NCBI GenBank assembly: GCA_032358255.1
Contig: JAULBX010025829.1
Span: forward strand, 532,278-596,277
DNA length: 64,000 nucleotides
Direction of reading: 5' to 3'
Origin: Heterotrichella gracilis
Taxonomy: Eukaryota; Sar; Xanthophyceae; Tribonematales; Xanthonemataceae
In this document: positions 26,548 to 37,400 of the stretch, one piece after another
Layout of the letters: the number at the start of each line of letters is the position of its first letter
How positions within the stretch are numbered: position 1 is the stretch's first letter
Notes under the pieces: model-generated
The model's input: only the letters and a program-made list of their open reading frames with translations
Databases searched by the model: none
Told to the model about the DNA's origin: nothing
Program-made: the position numbers and the translations under genes

Positions 26548-28971
26548 ATGAAGATCTCATTCAACTGGCTTAAAACCCTTGTAAATATTGATATTTCTGC
26601 GCAGGAAACCGCAGACCTTTTAACGGCATCAGGCCTTGAAGTAGAAGCTGTTGAAAGTTTTGAAAGCTTAAAAGGCGGCTTAAAAGGTTTAGTTGTTGGT
26701 CATGTTTTAGAATGCATCAAACATCCTGACGCTGACAAATTAAAATTAACCAAAGTAGATATTGGCGCCGCAGAACCTCTCTCCATTGTTTGTGGCGCAC
26801 CTAATGTTGCAGCGGGACAAAAAGTAATTGTTGCAACCATTGGTACGAAATTATATCCAACCGAAGGTGAACCTTTCGAAATTAAAAAATCAAAAATTCG
26901 TGGTGAACTGAGCGAAGGTATGATCTGCGCCGAAGATGAATTTGGTTTAGGAAAAAGTCATGAAGGTATTTTAATTTTACCGGCTGACACAAAAACCGGT
27001 TTGCCAGCAGCAGACTATTTTAAAATTGAAAACGATACTGTTTTTGAAATTGGTTTAACACCTAATCGCAGCGATGCAGCTTCTCATCTTGGTGTGGCGC
27101 GTGATGTTGTTGCAATTGTAAATTCTGTAAAACATACTGCCAATTACCAATTATATTTAGGTGGATTAAACCAATTGCCTGAAGCAAACAACTCCGTTAA
27201 GTTAGATGTTGTTGTTGAAAATAAAGAGGCTTGTCCGCGTTATTCAGGCATAGTAATTAGCGGCATAAAAGTTAGCGATAGTCCTGATTGGTTAAAGAAC
27301 CGTTTAAAAGCAATTGGCTTGCGCCCCATTAATAATATAGTTGACATTACTAATTTTGTCTTACATGAATTAGGTCAGCCTTTACACGCTTTTGATCTTG
27401 AAAAAATAAAAGGGAACAAAGTTGTTGTAAGAACGGCAAAAGAAGGCGAAAAATTTAAAACGTTGGATGGCGTTGAACGCACTTTGCGTGCGAATGATCT
27501 GATGATCTGCAACGAAAGTGAGCCTATGTGTATTGCCGGAATTTTTGGCGGACTGGAAAGTGGTGTAACAGAAAAAACAACTTCTATATTTTTAGAGAGT
27601 GCTTATTTTGATGCAGGTTATATTCGTAAAACGGCAAAACAACACGCGCTAAAAACAGATGCGTCGTTTAGATTTGAACGCGGAACAGACCCGGATATGA
27701 CAGTAACTGCATTAACACGCGCTGCCAATTTAATTTTCGAAATTGCTGGCGGCACATTAAGTATGAATGTTGTGGACATCTATCCTGAAGTGCTGGAACC
27801 ATATCGTGTTGCCTTTTCTTACTCAAACTGTAATGCCTTGATCGGAAAAGAAATTGACAGGGCAACCATCAAAAATATTATTACCAATTTAGGAATTGCG
27901 GTTGATTCAGAAGGATCGGATGGCTTACTTTTATTGGTACCTAGATTTAAAACAGACGTAACACGCGAAGCGGACGTGATAGAAGAAGTGTTACGAATTT
28001 ATGGTTACAATAATGTAGAAGTTAGTAAAGCTATTTCATACACAGCTTTTAACGAAGCGAAAAATAACGATGTGATCGTTGAAAACAAAACCGCGTCTTT
28101 ATTGGAGGGTTTTGGTTTTAGCGAGATCATGAGTTTATCGTTAACAAAAGAAACCTATTATCCTGCAGAAAATAACAATGTAAAAGTTGTAAACCCGCTT
28201 AGTAATGATCTTAACGTGTTGCGTGGCGATATGTTATTTAGCGGGCTCGAAGCAATTGCTTATAACATTAACCGTAAAAATTCCGATCTTAAATTCTTTG
28301 AGTTTGGAAGAACTTACAGCATTGTAGACAAAGAAGCTCCAAAATACGCCGAGCAAAAACAATTGACCTTATTTGTTACCGGAAATGCTTTTTCCGAAAA
28401 TCCGTTTCACTTAAGCCAAAAAGCAGATCTTTCGTTCTTGAAAGCTGCAGTAAATAATTTATTACAAAAATGCGGTATTACTAATTATAAGTGCATAGAA
28501 AGTACTTATCCGAATTTTGATTACGGTTTAAGTTACATTGTAAACACAAAACCATTAGTTGAATTAGGCGCCGTTTCAAAAGCGCAATTAAAAGCATTTG
28601 ATATTAGCCAACCGGTTTATTATGCCGTATTTAATTGGGAGGCTTTGGTAAAAACATTTTCAAAACAAAAAGTGGAGTTTGAAGAGATCAGCAAATTTCC
28701 TTCCGTGCGACGTGATCTTGCATTATTAATTGATAAAGCTGTTAAATACCAACAAATAGAAGAGTTGGCCTTTAATACAGAAAAGAAATTATTAAAAGAG
28801 GTAAACCTCTTTGATATTTACGAAGGCGAAAAATTAGGCAACAAAAGATCATACGCTGTTAGTTTTACTTTATTAAATAACGAAGCCACATTAACCGATA
28901 AACAAATTGAAGGGGTAATGGAAAAATTAATTTCTAATTACAAGGAGAAGTTGGGTGCAGAGTTGAGGTAA
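26548..28971 (+). CDS. pheT: Phenylalanyl-tRNA synthetase beta subunit
   Basis: An 807-residue protein with the complete PheT layout: N-terminal MKISFNWLKTLVNI, the EMAP-type tRNA-binding domain (about 40-150, GHVLECIKHPDADKLKLTKV), the B3/B4 editing domain (about 215-390, including HELGQPLHAFDLEK and FGGLESGV), B5, the catalytic-like core, and the FDX-ACB anticodon-binding domain at the C terminus (SKFPSVRRDLALLIDK). It pairs with PheS, which is not in the window, to charge tRNA-Phe. Start ATG with a 126-base AT-rich leader shared with the divergent T9SS gene. Confidence 0.97.
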   Translation: MKISFNWLKTLVNIDISAQETADLLTASGLEVEAVESFESLKGGLKGLVVGHVLECIKHPDADKLKLTKVDIGAAEPLSIVCGAPNVAAGQKVIVATIGTKLYPTEGEPFEIKKSKIRGELSEGMICAEDEFGLGKSHEGILILPADTKTGLPAADYFKIENDTVFEIGLTPNRSDAASHLGVARDVVAIVNSVKHTANYQLYLGGLNQLPEANNSVKLDVVVENKEACPRYSGIVISGIKVSDSPDWLKNRLKAIGLRPINNIVDITNFVLHELGQPLHAFDLEKIKGNKVVVRTAKEGEKFKTLDGVERTLRANDLMICNESEPMCIAGIFGGLESGVTEKTTSIFLESAYFDAGYIRKTAKQHALKTDASFRFERGTDPDMTVTALTRAANLIFEIAGGTLSMNVVDIYPEVLEPYRVAFSYSNCNALIGKEIDRATIKNIITNLGIAVDSEGSDGLLLLVPRFKTDVTREADVIEEVLRIYGYNNVEVSKAISYTAFNEAKNNDVIVENKTASLLEGFGFSEIMSLSLTKETYYPAENNNVKVVNPLSNDLNVLRGDMLFSGLEAIAYNINRKNSDLKFFEFGRTYSIVDKEAPKYAEQKQLTLFVTGNAFSENPFHLSQKADLSFLKAAVNNLLQKCGITNYKCIESTYPNFDYGLSYIVNTKPLVELGAVSKAQLKAFDISQPVYYAVFNWEALVKTFSKQKVEFEEISKFPSVRRDLALLIDKAVKYQQIEELAFNTEKKLLKEVNLFDIYEGEKLGNKRSYAVSFTLLNNEATLTDKQIEGVMEKLISNYKEKLGAELR

Positions 28972-28988
28972 CGAAAACATTTTCTGCC

Positions 28989-30062
28989 GTGAAAGACACT
29001 TTTAAAGATCTTAAGATAATTGAACTTGCAGCTGTACTTGCGGGGCCAAGCGTTGGTCATTTTTTTGCAGAGTTGGGTGCTAAAGTTATTAAAGTTGAAA
29101 ATCCAAAAACAAAGGGCGATGTTACCCGCAGTTGGAAATTAAAAACCGAAGATCCGAAAGAAGATACCAGCGCCTATTTCTGGAGTGTAAATTCAAACAA
29201 AGAATTTTTATCACTTGACATTTCTAGTCCAACACAGTTACAAAAGTTATACGAACTGATAAAAGATGCTGATATTCTTATTGGTAATTTTAAAAGTGGC
29301 GATGACCTGAAATTAAAAATAGATTACCCTACCCTTTCAAAAATAAATCCGCAATTGATTTACGCGTCTATCAATGGTTTTGGTCACGATAACCCGCGTA
29401 CCGCCTACGACTTGATATTGCAGGCCGAAAGCGGTTTTATGTTCATGAATGGTGAGCCAAACAGTAAACCCGTTAAAATGCCGGTTGCATTAATTGATAT
29501 TTTAGCCGGGCATCAATTGAAAGAAGCAATTTTAATTGCTCTACTGAACCGCTATAAAACTAAAAAAGGTTGTCACGTTTCCGTTTCATTATTCGACAGT
29601 GCAATAGCATCGTTAGCTAACCAGGCAACCAATTGGTTAATTGCAAAACAATTACCAAAGGCTACGGGAAGTCTGCACCCAAACATTGCGCCCTACGGCG
29701 AATTGTTCGACACAAAAGATAGCCAACTAATAACATTTGCTATTGGAAGCAATGCGCAGTTTAAAAATCTGTGTGAATTGATGCAGTTCCCATCTCTTGC
29801 AACAGATATAAAATACGCTACCAATCAATTACGGGTGCAAAACAGGATACAATTATATCACATCATTTATAATTACATAAAACAATATAATTTTAAAGAC
29901 CTTTATAAATTATGTTTAGAGCGCGAGATCCCCATTGGAAAAATAAGGGATCTGAAAGAAGTTTTTGAATTACCGGAAGCAAAAGCTATGATCAATAAAT
30001 TTTCTTTTCAAAAAAAGGAAATACAAAATGTATCAGGAATCGCTTTTAAATTTTTGAGCTAA
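28989..30062 (+). CDS. Class III CoA transferase (CaiB/BaiF family)
   Basis: A 357-residue family III CoA transferase: N-terminal LKIIELAAVLAGPSVGHFFAELGAKVIKVE block (landmarks VLAGPSVG and AELGAKVIKVE), the LQAESGFM and NGEP segment, and PVALIDILAGH, in which the Asp is the likely acyl-carrying residue. It is shorter than typical 380-440-residue members, mainly at the C terminus. Acceptor and donor acids are unknown. The start is GTG (28989), 17 bases after pheT; the stop overlaps the next gene's ATG by one base. Confidence 0.85.
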   Translation: MKDTFKDLKIIELAAVLAGPSVGHFFAELGAKVIKVENPKTKGDVTRSWKLKTEDPKEDTSAYFWSVNSNKEFLSLDISSPTQLQKLYELIKDADILIGNFKSGDDLKLKIDYPTLSKINPQLIYASINGFGHDNPRTAYDLILQAESGFMFMNGEPNSKPVKMPVALIDILAGHQLKEAILIALLNRYKTKKGCHVSVSLFDSAIASLANQATNWLIAKQLPKATGSLHPNIAPYGELFDTKDSQLITFAIGSNAQFKNLCELMQFPSLATDIKYATNQLRVQNRIQLYHIIYNYIKQYNFKDLYKLCLEREIPIGKIRDLKEVFELPEAKAMINKFSFQKKEIQNVSGIAFKFLS

Positions 30063-30493
30063 TGAATGTAAAACAGGCAAGCAATAAAAAAGAAATTGAA
30101 GCTATCATCGACCTGCGCGATAAGATCTTGCGTAAACCCTGGGATCAGCCACGAGAGACAGCCACAGATACTTTAGAAGAAGTAAGTGTTAATGCATTTA
30201 TTGAAGATGAAAATGGAAATGTTTTGGCTTGTGGAAGGTTACAAGAGAATGAAAATAAAATTGGCCAGATCCGTTTTATGGCAGTGGATGATTCGCAGCA
30301 GGGAAAAGGTTTAGGAAAAAAAATTGTCGAGTTCCTGGAATTAAAAGGAAAAGAACTTGGCCTGAAAACAATTGAATTACAGGCAAGAGAAAATGCGGTT
30401 GAATTTTATAAAAGTAACGGTTACACTATTAAAGAAAAATCTTTTTTATTATGGGGATTGATCCAACATTATTTAATGACGAAAGATCTTTAA
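30062..30493 (+). CDS. GNAT-family N-acetyltransferase
   Basis: A 143-residue GNAT enzyme with a good acetyl-CoA motif, QQGKGLGKKIVEFLE (about 80-94), and the C-terminal ENAVEFYKSNGYT block. The N-terminal IDLRDKILRKPWDQPRE stretch and MAVDDSQQGKG order resemble ElaA-like acyltransferases. Translation is probably coupled to the CoA transferase through the TAATG overlap. Its stop is four bases from the stop of the convergent glycosyltransferase gene. Confidence 0.83.
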   Translation: MNVKQASNKKEIEAIIDLRDKILRKPWDQPRETATDTLEEVSVNAFIEDENGNVLACGRLQENENKIGQIRFMAVDDSQQGKGLGKKIVEFLELKGKELGLKTIELQARENAVEFYKSNGYTIKEKSFLLWGLIQHYLMTKDL

Positions 30494-30497
30494 GAAC

Positions 30498-32426
30498 TTA
30501 TTCCCAAAAATTCCACTTTTGAGGCCAGCAATCTATTGTACTAACTTCAAAATCCCTAATGGTAAATTTTTCTCTAGCTGCATTCCAAATAAAAAATCCA
30601 CATTTTGAATTATCCTTCATTTTTTTGAAGGATGTACCACAAAAACTATTTGCATATACCGTGATCGTCGAATCCGGTCGCATTAAAAATTTATCTGTTG
30701 ATCCGGCATCGAAGATAGCAGGCAGATCTTTATCACTGCTATTAACAGATATACAGGCGCGGATATCATTTACACTTTTGTTTACTTTAAAAGTGGTTTT
30801 TAAACTCAATACCTGCCCCTCCTTTGAAGCTAGTTTATTTAGCGCCGCGCTTGCTTCAAAAGGGTATTCATTTGCAGAATCAACCGGTATAGAAAGCCAG
30901 GCAACTTTAGTTAGAGGAGGGCCTTTCTTAAACTCAAGATCTTTTTTATCAAAATAATTGGCAGAATAAATTACGCTCTCACCTTCAACGATCTTATTTT
31001 TATCTTCCGGCCTTTTAGAATAGAGCTTATAATTGATAGCCTGTGTTTGTATATTCTCAATTAAATAAGGATAATAGTCTGATGCGATAGATTGATACAA
31101 TGGGTAAGCCGATGTCAACACCAGGTAATCGGTTTTAAGAGCAGCAACAAATTCAGAAAAATGTTTAACGGAAAAAGTGACTGAATCCTGTGATCCTTTA
31201 TAATCAAAGCTTCCTTTATACTTTCCAAAATAAAGTTCTTCCATTACTTTATCTGAATCAAAAAATACTGGATATACATTAGCATCGCCGTATGTTTTTT
31301 TATGTTCAAAAGTTCTCTCGTACTGGTATTCAAAAACTGTTTTTACACATTGATGATAATAATCTTTTTTATAATAGGTCTTAAAGATCAACACACCGGC
31401 AATAACGACCATTGCCATATTAAAGTATAGTTTATTTTTAAAGTCGAGCATTGAACTTATTAAAATAACTATTGCAACCCCTGAAAATAACATGACTGAG
31501 TTTTGAAAGATAGGCGCATTAAAAATAGAATAAGCATACACCACTAAAAAATTTATTAAAAAAACAGTAAGTAAGTATAATTGCTTTCTACTGAACATGA
31601 TTTTTTTGTTCAACACAAAACAGGTCATTATTAAAATTAAGAACACAAGGTAAGTTCTCCCTGTACCCATAAGGATCTTAAAAAAACCAATTACAGAATT
31701 AAGTTCGGGTTTTGGCAACCAGCCCCCCTGCTCGTATCCGATACCGCCAATACCCAACTGGTAAAGCGTTACAGGCAGATGCGGCAGGTAAGCTAATACA
31801 GTTATTACTAATGTAATGGTGTAGATCTTAAAGTTTTTTTTATTTAAAAAGAATATCCCGGAAGCACAGACAGTAAATGCAAAGAGTGCGTTCACATGCT
31901 GGTTAAGTCCCGAAAGCAATGCAAACAATCCAAGAAAGAAATAATTTTTCTTTTGAAAATTGTTTAAAAAAAAGATCTCGAAAAAATAATACAACAAAGC
32001 CATGCTAAAAAATACACCGGGAATATACATCCTGGCAATGGGTGCATAAAAAACAAATACCAACGAAAAACTGAAAATTACAGCAGCAATATTGCCAACT
32101 TGTTTAGAAAAATTACGGATACAAAAAAAGTAAGCGTAAATAATTGCTCCAAAACCGCAAAGCAAAAATGGTAATTTAATTATCCAGTTAGTGTAACCAA
32201 AAAATTTAGAGAGATAATAAATAAGAACCTGGATCAATGCCGGGTGAGCATCGATCTTAACACCTTTTTCAATAAGCTCAGAAAAAGAGCTGAAATGCGT
32301 TCTGTCAATTCCACTTAATTCATCTAAGGTAAACTGGTAATCAAATAACGGTATTGTTCTAAGAACTATACAGGCAAATAAAATAAAAACGAAAACAAGA
32401 TGTTCCTTTATAAATTTAATTACCAT
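30498..32426 (-). CDS. GT-C fold membrane glycosyltransferase (family 39-like)
   Basis: About 642 residues: a first membrane helix (about 7-25), an acidic loop TLDELSGIDR (about 33-42) in the position of the GT-C catalytic acid, KIDAHPALIQV further on (a HPP-like loop of PMT relatives), some ten more hydrophobic segments, then a soluble beta-rich C-terminal domain of about 200 residues. I prefer the ATG at 32424-32426; an in-frame TTG at 32469 would place a strong hairpin inside the coding sequence. Acceptor unknown. The large soluble tail is absent from the GT-C gene at 838. Confidence 0.72.
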   Translation of the reverse strand: MVIKFIKEHLVFVFILFACIVLRTIPLFDYQFTLDELSGIDRTHFSSFSELIEKGVKIDAHPALIQVLIYYLSKFFGYTNWIIKLPFLLCGFGAIIYAYFFCIRNFSKQVGNIAAVIFSFSLVFVFYAPIARMYIPGVFFSMALLYYFFEIFFLNNFQKKNYFFLGLFALLSGLNQHVNALFAFTVCASGIFFLNKKNFKIYTITLVITVLAYLPHLPVTLYQLGIGGIGYEQGGWLPKPELNSVIGFFKILMGTGRTYLVFLILIMTCFVLNKKIMFSRKQLYLLTVFLINFLVVYAYSIFNAPIFQNSVMLFSGVAIVILISSMLDFKNKLYFNMAMVVIAGVLIFKTYYKKDYYHQCVKTVFEYQYERTFEHKKTYGDANVYPVFFDSDKVMEELYFGKYKGSFDYKGSQDSVTFSVKHFSEFVAALKTDYLVLTSAYPLYQSIASDYYPYLIENIQTQAINYKLYSKRPEDKNKIVEGESVIYSANYFDKKDLEFKKGPPLTKVAWLSIPVDSANEYPFEASAALNKLASKEGQVLSLKTTFKVNKSVNDIRACISVNSSDKDLPAIFDAGSTDKFLMRPDSTITVYANSFCGTSFKKMKDNSKCGFFIWNAAREKFTIRDFEVSTIDCWPQKWNFWE

Positions 32427-32429
32427 ATG

Positions 32430-32468
32430 TATGAAAAAATAAAAGCTGAGTTGTGTTATCTCAGCTTT
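32430..32468 (-). terminator. Rho-independent terminator after ilvE
   Basis: On the plus strand AAAGCTGAG (32442-32450) and CTCAGCTTT (32460-32468) form a perfect nine-base-pair stem with a nine-base loop. In the minus direction the hairpin is followed by TATTTTTT, so it ends transcripts from ilvE. It lies only 15 bases before the next gene's start codon. Confidence 0.8.
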
Positions 32469-32490
32469 CAAATTTAATAAAATTTAATCT

Positions 32491-33555
32491 TTATACTTTC
32501 ATCATCCAATGCAATACATCTTCAGATTTTCCTTTACGGATCAGCCTCAATGTCTCATCAACTTTAGTTGAGAATTTTCTCTCCTCTACCGGAGGTAAAA
32601 CAAAGTCTTTTCCTTCAAAGCCAATACCAACTATTTGCGCAATTGTAGCCGCTGTTCCGCAACCGAAAGCTTCTTTTAGATCGCCTCTTTCATAAGCTTC
32701 AGCCACCTCTTTTAAACTAACTTTTCTTTCTTCAACTTTCATGCCCCATAGTTTTGCCAATGCAATAACGCTATCGCGGGTAATGCCGGCTAAAATTGTG
32801 TCACTTAATGCGGGTGTTAATAATGTATCGCCTATTACAAACATTAAGTTCATTGTTCCGCTTTCTTCAACAAAATGATGCGTGGCACTATCTGTCCAGA
32901 TCACTTGCTGATAACCTTTTTGTTGGGCTAATTTTGTAGGGAACAAACTTCTTCCATAATTACCGGCAGCCTTCACAAAACCAACTCCACCATGCACAGC
33001 TCTGAAATAATCAGTCTCAACAACAACTTTAATAGGCTCGCTATAATATTTACCTGCCGGGCATGTAATAATAATAAATTTATATGTTTCGCTTGGCTTT
33101 ACACCAATAGCTTCGTCAGTTGCTATTAAAAAAGGGCGGATGTATAAGCTACCCGACTCACTTGTTGGTACCCAGGCAGAATCTAATCTTAATAGTTCCA
33201 ACAATCCGTTCATAAAAATTTCTTCAGGAACTTCCGGCATGCACATGCGGACTGCACTTTTATTCAAACGCTTAAAATTTTCAAGCGGACGGAATAAGGA
33301 AACTTCACCTTTATCATTTTTATAGGCTTTCATACCTTCAAAAATTGCCTGCCCATAATGCAAAGCACTCATTGCATAACTCAATGGCACATCGCCATAG
33401 GGGCAAATGGTAGAACTCTGCCACTTACCATCGGCATATTCTGCAACAAACATGTGGTCGCTAAAACATTTGCCAAAGGGCACGTTATTTACATCGTAAT
33501 CTGTAACCCTACTTTTCGCAATTTTATCAATGCGAATATTCGCTGTGCTTATCAT
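32491..33555 (-). CDS. ilvE: Branched-chain amino acid aminotransferase
   Basis: A 354-residue fold type IV aminotransferase of the longer (BCAT2-like) type. Landmarks: LHYGQAIFEGMKAY (about 65-78), YIRPFLIATDEAIGV (about 138-152), the PLP lysine Lys195 in VGFVKAAGNY, and VEESGTMNLMFV. It interconverts valine, leucine and isoleucine with their keto acids. It stands alone with a terminator just downstream. Confidence 0.95.
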   Translation of the reverse strand: MISTANIRIDKIAKSRVTDYDVNNVPFGKCFSDHMFVAEYADGKWQSSTICPYGDVPLSYAMSALHYGQAIFEGMKAYKNDKGEVSLFRPLENFKRLNKSAVRMCMPEVPEEIFMNGLLELLRLDSAWVPTSESGSLYIRPFLIATDEAIGVKPSETYKFIIITCPAGKYYSEPIKVVVETDYFRAVHGGVGFVKAAGNYGRSLFPTKLAQQKGYQQVIWTDSATHHFVEESGTMNLMFVIGDTLLTPALSDTILAGITRDSVIALAKLWGMKVEERKVSLKEVAEAYERGDLKEAFGCGTAATIAQIVGIGFEGKDFVLPPVEERKFSTKVDETLRLIRKGKSEDVLHWMMKV

Positions 33556-33689
33556 AAAATATAATGTTGTTTAACAAATAACTATAAAATTTTTGAATTT
33601 GCAAATATTTTCATCAATAAATAAGGGGGTTTTGGTCGATATTTTGAGCGAGAATGTGCTTTATTCAACAATAAAGGCTTAAAACTTGG

Positions 33690-34439
33690 CTATTTTTCGA
33701 ATTTCTTAAGCGCAAGTGTTTCGCCGTCGAACACAGCATAGGTTCTGTAATTGATCCATTCGCCCAAATTAATATACCTGGCTTTTCCATCAACATCTAA
33801 CTCTAATGGTAAATGACGATGACCAAAAATAAAAAAATCTACTTTGTGATCTTTTAAATAATCTCGGCTAAAAAGAAAAAGCCACTCGTTCTCATTGCCT
33901 AAAAATTTTTCATCAGAATCGCCTGTTGTAATTCTGCTTCTTCTACTCGTAAAACGCGCGAACCAAAAAGAAAAATTAGGATGCAGACGCGAATATAACC
34001 AATGACATACTTTACTTGTAAATATGATCTTTAATAATTTATAGCCCTTATCGCCTGGCCCCAAGCCATCGCCGTGACCAATAAAAAAGGTTTTGTTATT
34101 ATATACTTTAGTTATGGGTTGATGATGTATAACAACATTTAATTCCTTAATAAAATAATCCTGCATCCAAAGATCATGGTTACCGGTAAAAAAAATAACT
34201 TTTATTCCAGAATCAGTTAACTCAGCGATCTTTCCCAGCAAACGGGTGAAACCTTTAGGGACAGTATACTTGTGTTCAAACCAAAAATCAAAAAGATCTC
34301 CAACCAAATAAATCTCTTCCGCATCTGCTTTAATAAAGTCAAGCCAACGACAAACAGCTTTCTCACGCTCCAAACTACTTTCTAGTGTTGGAACTCCCAA
34401 ATGAAGATCGGAGGCAAAATATATCTTTTTATTACTCAC
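33690..34439 (-). CDS. lpxH: UDP-2,3-diacylglucosamine diphosphatase (LpxH-type metallophosphoesterase)
   Basis: A 249-residue metallophosphoesterase with the motif series FASDLHLG, GDLFDFWFEH, FTGNHDLWM, IGHGDGLGPGDKGYK and FGHRHLPLE, the order and spacing of LpxH. It hydrolyses UDP-2,3-diacylglucosamine to lipid X in lipid A synthesis at the inner membrane face. The GTG start (34437-34439) directly abuts the M1 peptidase stop, in the same frame and with no spacer. Length fits the Bacteroidota form. Confidence 0.88.
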   Translation of the reverse strand: MSNKKIYFASDLHLGVPTLESSLEREKAVCRWLDFIKADAEEIYLVGDLFDFWFEHKYTVPKGFTRLLGKIAELTDSGIKVIFFTGNHDLWMQDYFIKELNVVIHHQPITKVYNNKTFFIGHGDGLGPGDKGYKLLKIIFTSKVCHWLYSRLHPNFSFWFARFTSRRSRITTGDSDEKFLGNENEWLFLFSRDYLKDHKVDFFIFGHRHLPLELDVDGKARYINLGEWINYRTYAVFDGETLALKKFEK

Positions 34440-37400
34440 TTAAAAAAAGTTGTCTTTTACAATATTTTTAGGGACTAATTTATGAATATTAATTGTAAAT
34501 CGAACTGTCTTTATACCTCTTACATTATTCAACTCCAAAGTTTTTTTAATATCGCTATTATAAAGAAACGGAATATAAACGTCTACAACATCTTTTATAA
34601 TGGGCGTATTTATTCCCAGATCCCATAAAAAAGGATCTGTATTTAACGCTCTTCCATCACACACGGCTATATCTGCAAACACCTTAAAAGGGAAAATAAA
34701 AATGGTTGGAGATTTTATGTTAGCAGACACCAACCATTCAGGGGATTGGCCTAAAGGGGTCCATACTTTCAGGGCTCCATCCACATCTGCAAACTGACTA
34801 AATCCAAAACCGCTATACTGGTTGCGCGCAAGAAAATTTGTTTCAAATAAATAATCCTGGTAACCGCTATAACCGCTTGCCCTAAAAGCATAATAACTAC
34901 GTTCGGAATAAGAGCCTGCTAAGAATGTTCCAGCAAACAATCTTATATCAACAAATTGCTTTTTTGAAAATGTTATTTGATAATTAAGTGTTGCCGAAAT
35001 TTTTGCCATGCTGGCTGTATGCTGCAAATTGACATTTAAGTTAAATGGGTTTATGGTTCGTTTATTATTTAAATTATAGTTCAACTGATTTACAAAAGAA
35101 AATGTATTTTTTTTATTTGGCACAAATGCTATTATCTGGGAATTGAAGGTTGTATTTAAACTATCTATAAATAAATTATTATTGGTATAAGTAATATATT
35201 GATGAATTGGGCTTCTTGCATTTTTCTTTTTGATCTCGAACTGTAAATAAGGCGCAATTTTGTAAAAATTAAAAACAAGATTTTGATACTCGGTGCCGTT
35301 AACCTGGTTATTGATCTCTGCATTATAAAAATCGTAAGAAAAAGATTTTGCTTTTGCTCCAAAAGTAATTTGTTGAAAAATATTTTTTGGATACAAGTTA
35401 ACATTGAACTCTGCAAAACCAACAGGGCTCATGGTTTTAAAAGCGTACATGGGTGTAATTGCAAATTCAAATCTACGCTGATATAAACCGAAATTATGAA
35501 TAGTAGCGCCAGCCATAAAACCATTATAGTAATTAGCGCCAATTACCGGCAAATAATTTATCTGGATCTTTTGCGGGTCTTCATATTTGGTTAAAAAATT
35601 AAATTGCAACGGTTTCATTTTTTTGAACAAGCCTTTTGCGCGTATGTAATTATTCCTTCTATTAACATCCGGCATTTTATCCAAACCATCTATTTTAAAA
35701 TAATCTACATCAATTGGTGGAAACTCAATTGTTTGTTCTTTTTCAAAACCATTGTACCAAATTAGACCGACAGATTTTTTATCTTTAAATCCGTATACAT
35801 TCACTGGTGTAGCAATTCCTGTTTTGTTCTTTATTTTTATTCTGAAACTTCCGTCTTTATTTTTTTTGAGATTTTTTATCTTGTAATCGATCCTATCCGT
35901 TGAAGAGATCAAATGTGAGGTGAACCAATTCAGGTCAAGGCCACTAAAAAAGTTCAATGTTTTAGAAAGGTCTTTTGGCGAGGGGTGTTTAAATTTAAAT
36001 TGGTCATAATAAAACTTCATGGCCTTATCTAAATTATCCTCGCCCATGTAATCCATAAGGTAATCGAAGATCACAGGTGTTTTACTATAAACAATACTGC
36101 CATAATTAAATTCGGTAAAATCCTGCGAAGGAAGGTCCAAAGGTTGATCGGTTCTTGATTTGGCAGAGATAAAGTAGGCCATTTCCTTTTCACGCCAATA
36201 AGCCACTTTATTTACGCCAAACAAATTTAAATTCTCATCAATACCAATAAGGTCTGATATTTTTTTATCAGGATATTTAGCGCGCATATATCGCATCTCG
36301 TAAAATGAATTCAGTCCTTCATCCATACCCGGGTGATCGCGTTCGTTACTCCCTAAAATACCATAGAACCAGTTATGACCTACCTCATGCGCAATAGTAA
36401 TATCCAAATCAAACTCGTTGCTCATATCGCCAATAACTGTAATATTAGGATACTCCATACCGCCTCCGGCCATAATGGTGCCATCAACAGCGGTTATATG
36501 ATTATAAGGATAATCGCCGGTTAAATATGAATAAAAAAGTGCGGACTCGTTTACATAAGTGATCGCGTTTTTCCAGAGGTTAAAATTTTTATTGGTAAAA
36601 AAGACCCATGTATCGATCGTTCTTTTAGTTCCGGGAAGTTCTATCTGATCATGCAATACATTAAAACGTTTATCGGCAAACCATGCAAAATCATGCACCC
36701 TGAATTGTTTAAAGCGAATAGTCTTTGTTTCAGTTGATGAAGCAGGAAACTCCATATCCTCTGCTCGAAAATCACTTCTATCCAAACGGTCGAGGGTGTG
36801 TTTTACGTTTTCATTTAAAAAATATTCTTCATCATCGGCGTCAATTCTATCACCAGTAGCCGATAACAAATAATTTTTTGGCAAAGTTATTTTAACGTCA
36901 AAACTTCCGAACTCGCTAAAAAATTCTCCCTGATCCAGATATGGCATTTGGTGCCAACCGTCGTTATCAAAAACCGACGGCTTTGGATACCACTGCGTAA
37001 TAAAGTAAGCTTGTCCTGTGTGGCCTAATCTTGAAAATTTGGCGTCAGGAATCTTTACAAAAAAAGGAGTTGTAATTGTTATTGTATCTAACGATCTTAA
37101 AGGTTCATTTAATATTAGTTTACAGATATCTATATTCTCTTTATCAAACTCTAACTGAATTGCTTTACCATTTACTTTAAAATTTAAACTATCAATAAAG
37201 CCTCTTTCTTCAGGTTTAGAAAAATAAAAATCTGTTTTCTTTTGTTGGAGTAATTGGCTGGCAAGAGCAGTTGAATGATCTTTGTAAGCATTTGGCCACA
37301 GGTGGAAATAAATATAGCTTAACGATTGACTAGAATTATTAATATACTGAATCTCTTCTGTTGCCCGCATAGTATGCGAGACATCGTTCAATGTTACATC

